The translations under genes and the position numbers were made by a program. Shown here one piece after another: positions 1 through 8,868 of a stretch of DNA of 35,607 bases. The stretch comes from Novosphingobium sp. (lineage in GTDB: Bacteria; Pseudomonadota; Alphaproteobacteria; Sphingomonadales; Sphingomonadaceae). Numbering within the stretch: the first letter of the stretch is position 1; each line of letters opens with the position of its first letter. The notes below the pieces were generated by a model that did not search any database, had not been told where the DNA came from, and worked only from the letters and a program-made list of their open reading frames with translations. The stretch is taken from assembly GCA_030697365.1 (NCBI GenBank), contig JAUYQH010000192.1, positions 1 through 35,607 of the forward strand, in the 5' to 3' direction.

Positions 1-117
1 CTCGACGAACGATTCCTGCTGCGTCTCGAAAAACAGCGCCTGCGCGTCTTCACTACTCGCGAGATTTCGCAGGTTGTCGAGATCGGCGACCAATCGATCC
101 ATCCCTATGCCCCTCAT
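1..117 (-). CDS. Unrecognised protein, N-terminal fragment running off the window
   Basis: The frame is open on the minus strand from an ATG at 117 (or an in-frame ATG at 102) to the window edge. The visible residues are mostly acidic and polar (DRLVADLDNLRNLASSEDAQ), suggesting a soluble helical start. The ATG at 102 is preceded by a purine-rich stretch (GAGGGGCATAGGG), which favours the shorter start. Only 34 to 39 residues are visible and I do not recognise the family. It lies downstream of the ABC exporter genes on the same strand, 115 to 130 bp away, so it could be a separate unit. Coding status is inferred from the open frame and plausible start only. Confidence 0.45.
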   Translation of the reverse strand, partial: MRGIGMDRLVADLDNLRNLASSEDAQALFFETQQESFVE

Positions 118-232
118 TACGATCCGTCGTTACGCCAACAAGTTCCCCCAAGTCAGCGTTAACATTACGGAAACTATGTCACACTCAAGGCGCTTGGCAA
201 TGGCAAAACGGATTTGCTCCAATTTGGAGGGT
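118..232 (-). promoter_or_regulatory. A/T-richer intergenic gap with a small palindrome
   Basis: This 115-bp gap separates the last permease gene from the next minus-strand gene and is visibly richer in A/T than its surroundings. It holds a 13-bp palindrome at 217-229 (CTCCAA, one centre base, TTGGAG) just past the permease stop. On the minus strand this is followed after a few bases by TTTT, a weak terminator-like arrangement. A promoter for the gene ending at position 1 would have to lie here, but I see no convincing -35/-10 pair. Confidence 0.3.
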
Positions 233-1345
233 TCATTCGCTGCGCGCGCGGAACAGCGTCCATGCCATGGTAAACGTCACCACCGCGGCGGCGAGCATCG
301 GCAAAAGATGTTTCAAAACGAGATCGCCGGGCAGGTCCTTGAGGAAAATTCCCTCGCTGATCACGATCATGTGATGCGTCGGATTGACCGCGACCAGCGG
401 CTGCAACCAGGCCGGCATATTGTCTACCGGGCTGGCATAGCCCGACAGCAGGATCAGCGGCACGGTCACGAAGAACATTCCCAGGAAGGCCTGCTGCTGG
501 TTGCCTGCGAGGCACGAGATCATCAGCCCCAGCCCGACCAGCGACATCGAATAGACCACGATCGCCAGCAGCAGCAGCGCCAGCGAGCCGGTCAGGGGGA
601 CACCGTAGAGCAGCGGGATCGCCGCGGCGTAGATCAGGCAGTTGACCACGCCGACGACGAACGCCGGGGCGACTTTGCCGAGCAGGATCTCGTGCGGCCG
701 AAGCGGCAGGATCATCAGTTTGTCGAAAGTCCCGAACTCGCGCTCGCGCGCGACCGACTGGGCCGAGACCGACAGCACCAGCACCGCGGTGATCACCGCG
801 ATCATCGCGGGCATGGTGAACCACAGATAGTCGAGATTGGGGTTGAACCAGTGACGGGTTTGAACCTGCGCTTGCGGGGGTCCGCGCACCGCGGGGCGCA
901 ACTCCGCCCCGGCGCGCTGCGCGATCTGCCCGAGATAACCGCCGACGATCTGCGCCGCGTTACTCCGCCGCCCGTCGAGCAGCGCCAGCACTTCGCCCCC
1001 CTGCCCTGCGGCGATGTCGGCCGAGAGCCGCTGCGGCAGGATCAGCCCCGCGATTACTTCGCGCCGGGCGATGCCCTCATCGAGCGCGGCTTCGCTGTGA
1101 TAGTTGCGCAAGGTCCGCACATTGGGGCTGCCATCGAGCGCGGCGACCATTTCCTGGGCGGCGCGGCCGCCGTCGCGATCGACCAGCCCGATGTCGATCG
1201 CCTTCACCTCGAGCGTGGTGGCGAACCCGAACAGCAGCAGCTGGACGATCGGCGAAAGCACCAGCGTGGTCCGCGCGCGCCGATCGAGCAGCACGACCTT
1301 GAGCTCCTTGAGCGCAAGCGCAGCGAGGCGCGACAACCGGCTCAT
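233..1345 (-). CDS. ABC-2 type transporter permease (second permease of exporter)
   Basis: This is an inner-membrane permease of the ABC-2 family (YhhJ/YbhR-like) that would form the export channel with the neighbouring permease and double ATPase. About 370 residues follow the ATG at 1345. There is one N-terminal membrane segment (about residues 20-42), a large periplasmic loop, then a block of hydrophobic segments in the C-terminal half. The family signature after the first C-terminal helix is present: an RERE-x-GT stretch followed by a conserved proline (MILPLRP). The frame also opens upstream with a TTG at 1372, but the sequence from MSRLSRLAALALKEL matches the usual family start. It is the last gene of a four-gene operon, 40 bp after permease one. 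The transported substrate cannot be read from the sequence. Confidence 0.85.
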   Translation of the reverse strand: MSRLSRLAALALKELKVVLLDRRARTTLVLSPIVQLLLFGFATTLEVKAIDIGLVDRDGGRAAQEMVAALDGSPNVRTLRNYHSEAALDEGIARREVIAGLILPQRLSADIAAGQGGEVLALLDGRRSNAAQIVGGYLGQIAQRAGAELRPAVRGPPQAQVQTRHWFNPNLDYLWFTMPAMIAVITAVLVLSVSAQSVAREREFGTFDKLMILPLRPHEILLGKVAPAFVVGVVNCLIYAAAIPLLYGVPLTGSLALLLLAIVVYSMSLVGLGLMISCLAGNQQQAFLGMFFVTVPLILLSGYASPVDNMPAWLQPLVAVNPTHHMIVISEGIFLKDLPGDLVLKHLLPMLAAAVVTFTMAWTLFRARSE

Positions 1346-1385
1346 TGCGCGAGCACGGCAAGGCGCGGCCAATGTCTGGCCCCAG

Positions 1386-2504
1386 TCACGCGATCGTCCG
1401 CCCGATGGCCTTGGTCACGCGCCAGAAGAAGAACGCGCCGAAGCCGAACATGATCGCCGCGTTGGGCCAGAAGATCGCCCAGATGTCGCCGGTCAGGAAC
1501 ACGCTCTGCAAGGGAGGGATCAGGTAGCGCGCGGGGACGATGTAGGTGAGGTACTGGATCGGCTGCGGCATCGAATCGATCTCGAACAGGAAGCCCGAGA
1601 GCAGCAGCGAGGGCAGGAAGCCCGAGAGCAGCGCGAACTGGGTCGAGACGAACTGGTTACGCGTTCCCGCCGAGATCAGCAGGCCCTGCCCCAATACCGC
1701 CGAGAGGAACGCCGCGGAGATCAGCAGCAGCGCCGGGAAAGTGCCGCGGAACGGCAGATCGTAGGCGACGATCGCCACCCCCACGCACACCGCGGTGGCG
1801 GCCAACCCGAGCACGAAATAAGGAAACAGCTTGGCCGCGACCAGCAGCGGCACCGGGATCGGGCTGGCGAGCAGGCCCTCCATCGTCCCGCGTTCATACT
1901 CGCGCGCCACGATCAGCGCGGTCAGCATGGTCCCGATCATCGCCATTACGATCGCAATCGCCCCGGGGACCAGTGTGTAGCGGCTGCGCAGCCCGGGGTT
2001 GTAGCGATAGCGCGCGTTGATCTGGAGCACCGGCGGGCGCGCCTCGCCGCGCTCGCCCAGCCGCGCCGCGCTCCAGGTTGCCAGCAGTCCGCGGGCGTGT
2101 CCGGCGATGAACGCTGCGGTGTTGGGCTGCGCGCCGTCGGTCAGCATCTGGATGTCGCGCGGGCGGCCGTTGGCGAGGCCCCGGCCGAAGCCTTCGGGGA
2201 TGACCACGATCCCCCGCACTTCATCGGCGAGCATGGCGCGCGCCAGGGGCTCGACCGCCGGGGCTTCCTGGATCGCGAAATAGCGGTTGCGCGCGAAGGC
2301 GGCGACCAGATCGCGCGAGGCTGCCGACCGATCGCGATCGACGATCCCGGTGCGGGTCGCGGTGGTATCGAGGCTCACCGCGCTGCCGAACAGGAACATC
2401 AGCAGCAGCGGCAGCACCAGCACCAATCCAATGGTCGAAGGATCGCGCCAGATCTGCGCCCACTCCTTGGCCATCACCGCCGCGGTTGCGCCGCGCGCGC
2501 TCAT
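1386..2504 (-). CDS. ABC-2 type transporter permease (first permease of exporter)
   Basis: This is a 372-residue ABC-2 permease, probably a heterodimer partner of the following permease in the inner membrane. The N-terminal anchor (PLLLMFLFG region) is followed by a periplasmic domain and several C-terminal membrane segments. The hallmark AREYERGTMEGLLASP stretch at the start of the membrane block is clear. The start is the ATG at 2504, which overlaps the stop of the ATPase gene as ATGA (2501-2504); this is strong evidence for the start and for translational coupling. The open frame continues upstream to 2669 but that part lies inside the ATPase gene. Gene order adaptor, ATPase, permease, permease is typical of YbhGFSR and YhiI-RbbA-YhhJ type exporters of drugs or other small hydrophobic molecules. 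Confidence 0.88.
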   Translation of the reverse strand: MSARGATAAVMAKEWAQIWRDPSTIGLVLVLPLLLMFLFGSAVSLDTTATRTGIVDRDRSAASRDLVAAFARNRYFAIQEAPAVEPLARAMLADEVRGIVVIPEGFGRGLANGRPRDIQMLTDGAQPNTAAFIAGHARGLLATWSAARLGERGEARPPVLQINARYRYNPGLRSRYTLVPGAIAIVMAMIGTMLTALIVAREYERGTMEGLLASPIPVPLLVAAKLFPYFVLGLAATAVCVGVAIVAYDLPFRGTFPALLLISAAFLSAVLGQGLLISAGTRNQFVSTQFALLSGFLPSLLLSGFLFEIDSMPQPIQYLTYIVPARYLIPPLQSVFLTGDIWAIFWPNAAIMFGFGAFFFWRVTKAIGRTIA

Positions 2505-4252
2505 GCCGCCTCGGCCCGGATGCGTTCGCGCTGCGCTGCGATCAGCGCGATGAACGCGTCCTCCAGCGTCGCCCCCGCGGTGCGCACCGCCAGCGCTTGC
2601 TGCTTGAGCTGTTCGGGGGTGCCGTGGGCGATCGCTTCTGCCTGGCTGATCAGCAGCAGCCGGTCGCACAGCTCCGCCTCATCCATGAAGTGCGTCGTCA
2701 CCAGCACCGCCACCCCGCGGTCGGCGATCGCGGTTATGTGGTGCCAGAACTCGCGGCGAACCAGCGGATCGACCCCCGACGTGGGTTCGTCGAGGAACAG
2801 CACCCGGGGCGCGTGCATCACCGCTGCGGCGAGCGCGAGGCGCTGCTTGACCCCGAGCGGCAGGGTGCCTGCGGAAAGCTGCCAGAATGCGCCGAGCGAC
2901 AGGTTTTCGACCGCCCGCTCGATCGCCTCCTTCGCGTGGGCTCCGGCCAGACCATAAGCCCCCGCAACGAAGCGCAAATTCGCCGCGACCGACAAGTCGG
3001 CGTAGAGTGAGAACTTCTGCGGCATGTAACCCAGCGCCTGTCGCGCTTCCGCCGAAGCGGTGGTGAGATCGTGACCCGCGACCCGGCCATGGCCCGCGCT
3101 CGGCCTGGCCAGTCCGCACAGCATCCGGAACGTGGTAGATTTGCCCGCGCCATTGGGGCCGAGCAGGCCAAACACCTCGCCGGGCGCGACTGAAAAGCTG
3201 ACGTCGTTGACCGCGACGAAATCGCCATAGCGCTTGCCCAGCCCGATCGCCTCGATCGCCGCGGGGGCATCGGGATTGGCTGCGATCTGCGGAAACGCCG
3301 CAGCAACCGCGCTGGGCTTTAGCACGCTGGCGTCGTCGAGCAGCCAGGCGAACCCGTCATCGACATGGGGACGGCGCTCGCGCCACGCGCTGCCCGCTCC
3401 CTCGCCGAGCGCGGGCGGCTGATCGGCGACCGAGCGCAGCGTCAGGCGGACCTCGCCGCCGTCGATCCGCCCGGCGATGGTCGTCGGCTGCTCGAGCGCG
3501 GCACGCAGCACCCGCCGGCGGTTCTCGGCGGGGACCGGTGTGCTCCAGCACCGCCCCGCGGCAAATTCGGCGAGCCCCGCGGGCGCGCCGAAATACTCGC
3601 GGCGGCCTTCGTGGAGCACCAGCACATCGTCGCATTGCTCGGCATCGTCGAGAATGCTGGTCGCCCAGACGATTCCCGTCTCGGGCCCCGCCAGATCGCG
3701 CGCCAGTTGCCAGATTTCGCGGCGTGAGAGCGGATCGACGCCGACTGAAGGTTCGTCGAGCAGAATGAGCGGCGGTGCGGCGGCAACCGCGCAGGCCATC
3801 GCCAGCTTCTGCCGCATCCCCCCCGACAGTCGCCCCGCGGCGCGGCGGGTGAACGGGGCGAGCCCGGTCAGATCGAGCAGGTGCGCAATCCGCTCGTCCC
3901 ACAGTTCGCGCGAGAGCCCGCGCAGGCGGGCGTAGAGCGTCAGGTTCTGCAGCACCGACAGCTCGGCATAGAGCGCACCCGACTGCGGCATATAGCCGAT
4001 CCGCGAGCGATCGAGCCGTGCGACCGAATCTCCGAACACCGCCACTTCGCCCGCATCGGGCACGACCAGCCCAGCGCAAATTCTCAAGAGGGTGGTCTTG
4101 CCGGCGGCGTCAGGCCCGATCAGCCCCATGATCCGCCCCGGTTCGAGAACGAACCCGACCCCCTGCAACGCCTGCATCGCCGGCGCGCCGCGTCCCGGCG
4201 AGGCGAAGCGCTTGCCGACGCCGTCGAGGTCGAGAAGCGCGTTGCCGGCCAT
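2501..4252 (-). CDS. ABC transporter double ATPase (RbbA/YhiH-like tandem NBD protein)
   Basis: This is a 583-residue fusion of two ABC nucleotide-binding domains that would power the two adjacent permeases from the cytoplasm. Domain one (about 5-240) has Walker A GPDAAGKT, signature LSGGMRQK and Walker B LILLDEP. Domain two (about 332-575) has GPNGAGKST, a variant signature LPLGVKQR and Walker B VLFLDEP. Domain one lacks the switch histidine (WATSILDDAE), whereas domain two keeps it (TTHFMDEAE), so the two ATP sites are unequal. From family knowledge this asymmetry and the LPLG signature recall RbbA/YhiH. Unlike full RbbA, no permease domain is fused at the C-terminus; the permeases are separate genes. 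The ATG at 4252 is preferred over a GTG one codon earlier because a GGGGG stretch precedes it. The gene lies 19 bp after the adaptor gene. Confidence 0.92.
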   Translation of the reverse strand: MAGNALLDLDGVGKRFASPGRGAPAMQALQGVGFVLEPGRIMGLIGPDAAGKTTLLRICAGLVVPDAGEVAVFGDSVARLDRSRIGYMPQSGALYAELSVLQNLTLYARLRGLSRELWDERIAHLLDLTGLAPFTRRAAGRLSGGMRQKLAMACAVAAAPPLILLDEPSVGVDPLSRREIWQLARDLAGPETGIVWATSILDDAEQCDDVLVLHEGRREYFGAPAGLAEFAAGRCWSTPVPAENRRRVLRAALEQPTTIAGRIDGGEVRLTLRSVADQPPALGEGAGSAWRERRPHVDDGFAWLLDDASVLKPSAVAAAFPQIAANPDAPAAIEAIGLGKRYGDFVAVNDVSFSVAPGEVFGLLGPNGAGKSTTFRMLCGLARPSAGHGRVAGHDLTTASAEARQALGYMPQKFSLYADLSVAANLRFVAGAYGLAGAHAKEAIERAVENLSLGAFWQLSAGTLPLGVKQRLALAAAVMHAPRVLFLDEPTSGVDPLVRREFWHHITAIADRGVAVLVTTHFMDEAELCDRLLLISQAEAIAHGTPEQLKQQALAVRTAGATLEDAFIALIAAQRERIRAEAA

Positions 4253-4271
4253 CACTACCCCCGAAGCGGGG

Positions 4272-5273
4272 TCAGCCGCCCGTGGCGGTTGGCAGCGTAA
4301 CGGTCACCGGCTGGCCCTGGCGCAGTTCGTTCTTCGGATCGTCCACGGTCAGACGCAGGCGATAGACGAGGTCGGCGCGCTGGTCTTCGGTCTGGACGGT
4401 GCGTGGGGTGAACTCGGCCACCGGCGAGATGTAGCCGATCGTGGCAGGCCACGATTTGCCGGTACCATCGACGTTGACCGTGACGCGCATTCCTGGCCGG
4501 ACCTTCGGCAGGTCCGGCTCGGTGACGTAAGCACGGACGCGCACAGGCTGGGTCAGCGCGATGGAGTAGACGATCTCGCCGGGCTGGACGATCGCCCCTG
4601 CCTCGCGCACCCGGGTCAGGACCTGCCCCGCGCTGGGCGCCAGGAGCACCGCGTCGGACAAGTCGGTCTGGATCGCGCGACGCTCGGCGGCGACTTGCGC
4701 AGCCTCGGCGCGGGTCGCGGTGCGATCTTCGGCGCGGGTTCCTTCCTGCGCCAGCGAGAGCGCCGCGCGAGCCGCATCGACCTGCGCCGCCGCCGCCGTG
4801 AGCGCGGACTGGCTCTCCTGCAGTTCGGCTTTGGAAATGAACCCGCGTTCGCTCAGCGCACGGCGGCGCTCGTTGAGGCGGCGCGCCTCGATCAGGCGTG
4901 CTTCGGCATCGACCACCGCGGACTGTGCTGCGCGCACTTCCTGCGGGCGGCTGCCCGCTGCATCCTTGCTGACCATCGCCGCGGCGGCGGCGACCTTGGC
5001 TTGGGCCCCGGCAAGACGATCGCGGATCGGCTGCGCATCGAGCCGGGCGAGTTCCAGGCCTGGAGTTACCTTGTCGCCCTCATCGACCAGCACCGCAGCG
5101 ATGCGACCACCGACGCGGAATCCGAGTTCGACTTCGCGAATTTCGACATTGCCGTACAATTTGGTTGCCGCGTCGCTTTCGCCGCCCCACCAGCCGCCGG
5201 CGCGACCGCCAAAGAATACGAGTACCGCGCCAGCCGCAAGTACGACTGCCAACCGCGCTCTACGCGTGGCCAT
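4272..5273 (-). CDS. HlyD-family periplasmic adaptor subunit of ABC exporter
   Basis: This 333-residue membrane-fusion (adaptor) protein would link the inner-membrane ABC exporter to an outer-membrane channel. It starts with a basic stretch and one membrane anchor (about residues 8-25). Next come a biotinyl-lipoyl-like segment (VELGFRVGGRIAAVLVDEGD), a long Ala/Glu/Arg-rich helical hairpin (about 85-185), the returning lipoyl half (LAPSAGQVLTRVREAG) and a C-terminal beta domain. The ATG at 5273 has a good upstream GAGGG element. It is the first gene of the exporter operon, with about 110 bp upstream for a promoter. No outer-membrane TolC partner is visible in the window, so that component must be encoded elsewhere. 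Confidence 0.9.
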   Translation of the reverse strand: MATRRARLAVVLAAGAVLVFFGGRAGGWWGGESDAATKLYGNVEIREVELGFRVGGRIAAVLVDEGDKVTPGLELARLDAQPIRDRLAGAQAKVAAAAAMVSKDAAGSRPQEVRAAQSAVVDAEARLIEARRLNERRRALSERGFISKAELQESQSALTAAAAQVDAARAALSLAQEGTRAEDRTATRAEAAQVAAERRAIQTDLSDAVLLAPSAGQVLTRVREAGAIVQPGEIVYSIALTQPVRVRAYVTEPDLPKVRPGMRVTVNVDGTGKSWPATIGYISPVAEFTPRTVQTEDQRADLVYRLRLTVDDPKNELRQGQPVTVTLPTATGG

Positions 5274-5360
5274 CCCGAACCCTCATCAGCGACCCCTTCC
5301 CCTCGCGGCGTGCAGCGCGCCGTCCCGAGGCTACGCTAACCCATGGTGACGGCGAAGGGA

Positions 5361-5385
5361 ATCCGCAATCGTATGCGATACGGAT
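5361..5385 (-). terminator. Possible hairpin at the end of the amidotransferase gene
   Basis: An imperfect inverted repeat (ATCCG-CA-ATCG, loop TATG, CGAT-A-CGGAT) sits exactly at the amidotransferase stop codon, in the gap before the HlyD gene. It could be a weak transcript end or a 3' stabilising structure. No T-run follows it on the minus strand, so intrinsic termination is doubtful. Confidence 0.25.
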
Positions 5386-7280
5386 CAGCCCGCGCCGAGC
5401 CGCGCCAGCGAACGTTCGAGCATGAGCAACTGCCAGATCAGGCGGCTGTGGTCGCTGCGACCCGTTATGTGCGCCTCGGCAACAGCGCGCAGCCGCGCGC
5501 CATCGAACCATCCGGTTCGCGCCAGCGCGCCGCTCGCCGCGACGCCGCGAGCTTCAGCCGCGAGTGGCCCGCGCAGCCAGGCCGCGATCGGGGTGACGAA
5601 GCCCATCTTGGGGCGAAACAGCACCTCGTCGGACAAGTGGCGGCGCATAACCTGCTTCATCAGCCATTTGCCCTGGCGGCCGCGGATCCGCATGCCCTCG
5701 GGCAGCGTCGCGGCGAATTCGATCAGGCGGTGATCGAGCAGCGGCTCGCGGGCTTCGAGGCTGACCGCCATGCTGGTGCGATCGACTTTGGTCAGGATGT
5801 CTCCCGGCAGCCAGAACTTGAGATCGGCGTACTGCGCGCGGTCGAGGCCGGTGCGCGCCGGGGCATTGCGCATCAGCGCAACCAGCGGATCCTCAGCGCG
5901 GTAGTCGCCGCGCAGCTTGCGAAAGTCGTCCGAATAGAGGCTGTCGCGCAGTTCCGGCCCGCAGATCGCCAGCGCACGGGCATAGCCGAGTTCGCTGCTG
6001 GCGCCGAGCGACTGGAGCGTGGTTTTGGCGCGCAACGGGCGCGGCGCCCAGTCGGCCTTGGGATAGAGCCGCCCGGCGGTGCCGAACAGCGGTGCGCGCA
6101 GGCCGGCGGGGAGCAGCGCGCGCACCCGATCTTCTCGCAGCTGGAACGCCTGGCGGCGGTACCCGGCCAGCGCCTCGTCCGCTCCGTCGCCCGACAGCGC
6201 GACGGTGACCTGCTCGCGCGCCAGGGCGCAGACGCGCAAAGTGGGGAGCGCCGAGGCATCGGCGAAGGGTTCGTCAAAGATACCGGCGAGCTGGTCGATC
6301 GCTTCGAAATCGTCGGGCGAAACCAGTCGCTCGTGGTGCCGCGTGGCGAATTTTTCGGCAACCATCCGCGCATAGGCGCTTTCATCGTAGCCCGAGACGT
6401 CGAATCCGATGCTGCACGTAGTCACCGGGTCGGGCGAGCTTTCGGCCATCAATGCGACCACGCTCGAGCTGTCCACCCCGCCTGAAAGGAACGCGCCGAG
6501 CGGCACGTCGGCGGTCATCCGCGAAGTCACCCCCTCGCGCAGATGATGGAGCAGCCGCGCCCCGAGATCGGCGGTGGAGCCTTTGCTGCGCTCGGCGAAG
6601 CTGACGTCCCACCACTGCACCGGCGGACCCGGCTCGCGCCCGTGCTCGAGCAGGCGATAGTGCCCCGCGGGCAGCTTCTCGACCCCAGTCAGGATCGAGC
6701 GGTGGTCGGGAACATAGCCCCAGGCGAGGTAGTCCTCGACCGCCAGCGGATCGATCTCGCGCCGCAGCAGCGGATGCGCGAGCAGGCCCTTCAGTTCCGA
6801 AGCGAATGCCACCCCGCCATCGCTGAGCTGCGCGGTGAACAGCGGTTTGACCCCCAGCCGGTCGCGCGCGAGCAGCAGGCGGCGCGTCGGCTGATCGTAG
6901 AGCGCGAAGGCGAACATGCCGTGGAGACGCGGCAGGCAATCGACGCCCCACTGCTGCCACGCCGCCAGGATCGTCTCGCTGTCACCCTCGGTGGCGAATT
7001 GCGCGCCCAGCCCTGCCAGCTCGCGGCGTAGTTCGCGGTAATTGTAGATCTCGCCATTGAACACCAGCATCGCCCGGCCATCGACGGAGGCCATCGGCTG
7101 GGGCGATCCGGCGAGGTCTATGATCGACAGGCGGCGGTGGCCGAGCGCGACTCCGGGCGCGGTCCACACCCCCGCGCCGTCCGGTCCGCGGTGCGCGAGC
7201 GCGTCGCACATCCGCTCGACCCGGGCGGGGTCGACCGGCTTGGGCGTCGCCCAATGAAAGATACCCGCGATCCCGCACAT
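5385..7280 (-). CDS. Asparagine synthase-like amidotransferase, XrtA/PEP-CTERM system-associated
   Basis: This class II glutamine amidotransferase fused to an asparagine-synthetase domain would move ammonia from glutamine onto an adenylylated carboxylate. In XrtA loci this subfamily (amidotransferase 1 type) is thought to amidate a sugar acid of the polysaccharide rather than free aspartate; that target is inferred. At 631 residues it is full length. The nucleophile Cys2 follows the initiator (MCGIAGIF). The glutaminase pocket shows GHRRLSIIDL (48-57), NGEIYN (75-80) and GDSE (99-102). The ATP-pyrophosphatase loop SGGVDSS is at about 266-272. The start at 7280 has GGAGGGG upstream. It lies 28 bp after the exosortase stop and is the last XrtA gene on this arm. 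Confidence 0.93.
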   Translation of the reverse strand: MCGIAGIFHWATPKPVDPARVERMCDALAHRGPDGAGVWTAPGVALGHRRLSIIDLAGSPQPMASVDGRAMLVFNGEIYNYRELRRELAGLGAQFATEGDSETILAAWQQWGVDCLPRLHGMFAFALYDQPTRRLLLARDRLGVKPLFTAQLSDGGVAFASELKGLLAHPLLRREIDPLAVEDYLAWGYVPDHRSILTGVEKLPAGHYRLLEHGREPGPPVQWWDVSFAERSKGSTADLGARLLHHLREGVTSRMTADVPLGAFLSGGVDSSSVVALMAESSPDPVTTCSIGFDVSGYDESAYARMVAEKFATRHHERLVSPDDFEAIDQLAGIFDEPFADASALPTLRVCALAREQVTVALSGDGADEALAGYRRQAFQLREDRVRALLPAGLRAPLFGTAGRLYPKADWAPRPLRAKTTLQSLGASSELGYARALAICGPELRDSLYSDDFRKLRGDYRAEDPLVALMRNAPARTGLDRAQYADLKFWLPGDILTKVDRTSMAVSLEAREPLLDHRLIEFAATLPEGMRIRGRQGKWLMKQVMRRHLSDEVLFRPKMGFVTPIAAWLRGPLAAEARGVAASGALARTGWFDGARLRAVAEAHITGRSDHSRLIWQLLMLERSLARLGAG

Positions 7281-7308
7281 TGCCGTCGATCCCCTCCGGC
7301 GGTGGCGG

Positions 7309-8868
7309 TTAGCGGGTCGCGGCGATGCGGTCCATCCACACCCCCGGCCCGCCGGTCGCGGCCACGAAACGGGTCAGCGCGCGTTCGGCGGGATGGCCGG
7401 GGCGGTCCTCGGCGGACAGGATCAGCACCGCGGTGGCGCGGCGGCGCAGCAGAAGGCGGTCGGCCATGTTGGCCAACTTGAGCCCGGCGTTGCTGCCCGA
7501 GACGAAATCGCCCGTCTTGTACCAGGTGGCGCAAAGCCGCTCCACGGCGCCCACGGCGGCGAGGCGGTCGGTCTTCGCGCCGGCCAGCGGCGGGCCGGAA
7601 TCTGCCCAGTCCCAGTCGCTATCGGGGGTCAGCGCGCCTTCACCGAACCCGCCCGCCTCATGTCCCTCATTCTGGCTGGCATAGAGCGCGTACGACACAT
7701 CGACGGTGTTCCCCCGCGCATCGGCATAGCGCCCAAGCAGGCGGTGTTGGGCTCCGGTGTGACGCGGCTGCCACCACACGCTGGGGGCATAGTCGATTCG
7801 CTGCCAGCCCCGCACCACAGGCAGATCGACCCGCGGCGGGAGCGGGGCCGTGAGCCGGTCGGCCGCCGCAGCCCAGCCTTGCCCGACCAGGGCGATAAAG
7901 AGGGTCGCGGCCAGCGCCGTCGCGCCGCCGATCCGCCAGCGCGCCAGCGTCGCCAGCGTGGGCGAAGCGGCAATCGCCTTCGCGTCGATCTGGGAATCGT
8001 CGGGCGAGCGATCGAACCAGCGCCAGCCGAGCGCAAGCACCAGCGCGATGACCAGCGCAAAGAATATCCAGCCATAGAACACGTGGTCGAACCCGGCCGC
8101 GAATGCGATCCCGTAGTTGTGCGCGATGACGACGGTGCCCCAGGCGCGCACCCCGTTCGCTAGAACCGCCAGCGCCAGCGTGGCGGCAACGAACAGCACG
8201 CGCCGCGGCCAGCTGCGGAAGCACAAGTTGGCGGCGAGCACCGCGAAGGCGCTCATCGCGATCAGGAACTTCACTCCGGAGCAAGCCTCGGCCACCTTGA
8301 ACAGTCCGGTCGGGGTGGTGATGAGCACGCCATCGAGCATCGCGGGAATCCCGCTCAGCGCCAGCAGCGCCATCGTGAGCCGCGCGGTGACCATCTGAAG
8401 CAGCGGGACCAGTTCGTCGCCAAACGGCACCAGGAACAGCATGTAGCCGAGCGGAAAGGCAAGCCCGGCGCTCACCCGCGGCCCCAGCAGCGCCAGCGCC
8501 GCTCCCTGAAGCACGACCACGGCGCCGAGTTGGCGCGCCAGCGACAGGCCAGCGAAACTGCCGAGCACCCATACGAACGCGGCCCCGGCAACCACGATCA
8601 GCCCCGGCTACCAACCTTCCGGAATCAGTCGCGCCAGTTCATGGCGGCGCAATGCCACCAGCCAGGCGAGGATCGCGGGGACCAGCAGCACGTGATTGTA
8701 AGTCGAAGTATCCCACCACTGCGCGGCCATCGCATGCCAGTCGCCGAGGAACAGCGCGATCAGGGCAAGCCACGCGGCTGCGAGCATAGCCAGGGGCCTT
8801 CGCCATGCCTCAGGGCAAACAATCGCCCACAGGCGAGATTGCGCTGCGACAAGGCCCTCAGGCGGCAT
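7309..8868 (-). pseudogene. xrtA: Exosortase A (XrtA/EpsH) with fused EpsI-like C-terminus, interrupted by an in-frame TAG
   Basis: The intact product would be a 519-residue polytopic inner-membrane cysteine transpeptidase that cuts and anchors PEP-CTERM proteins during polysaccharide export. The frame starts at the ATG at 8868, which overlaps the end of the glycosyltransferase gene by 11 bp. Codon 87 is TAG (8608-8610), with no change of frame across it. The residues on both sides (LARLIPEGW, stop, PGLIVVAGAAFVWVLG) join as one exosortase, and a W codon (TGG to TAG) would restore it. The catalytic triad lies downstream of the stop: Cys196 in EACSG, Arg241 in NGVRAW and His262 in FDHVFYGW. 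The last roughly 200 residues form an EpsI-type domain. A GTG at 8595 could restart a 428-residue product lacking the first two membrane helices. TAG is a normal stop in other genes here. Confidence 0.85.

Noticed and set aside
74..2957. Long plus-strand open frames over the permease genes
   Set aside because: They are antisense to two ABC-2 permeases and give low-complexity Arg/Gln/His-rich translations without motifs.
8595..8610. Frameshift as the cause of the broken exosortase
   Set aside because: The TAG and the downstream GTG are in the same frame as the upstream exosortase codons, so the lesion is a single nonsense codon rather than an insertion or deletion.
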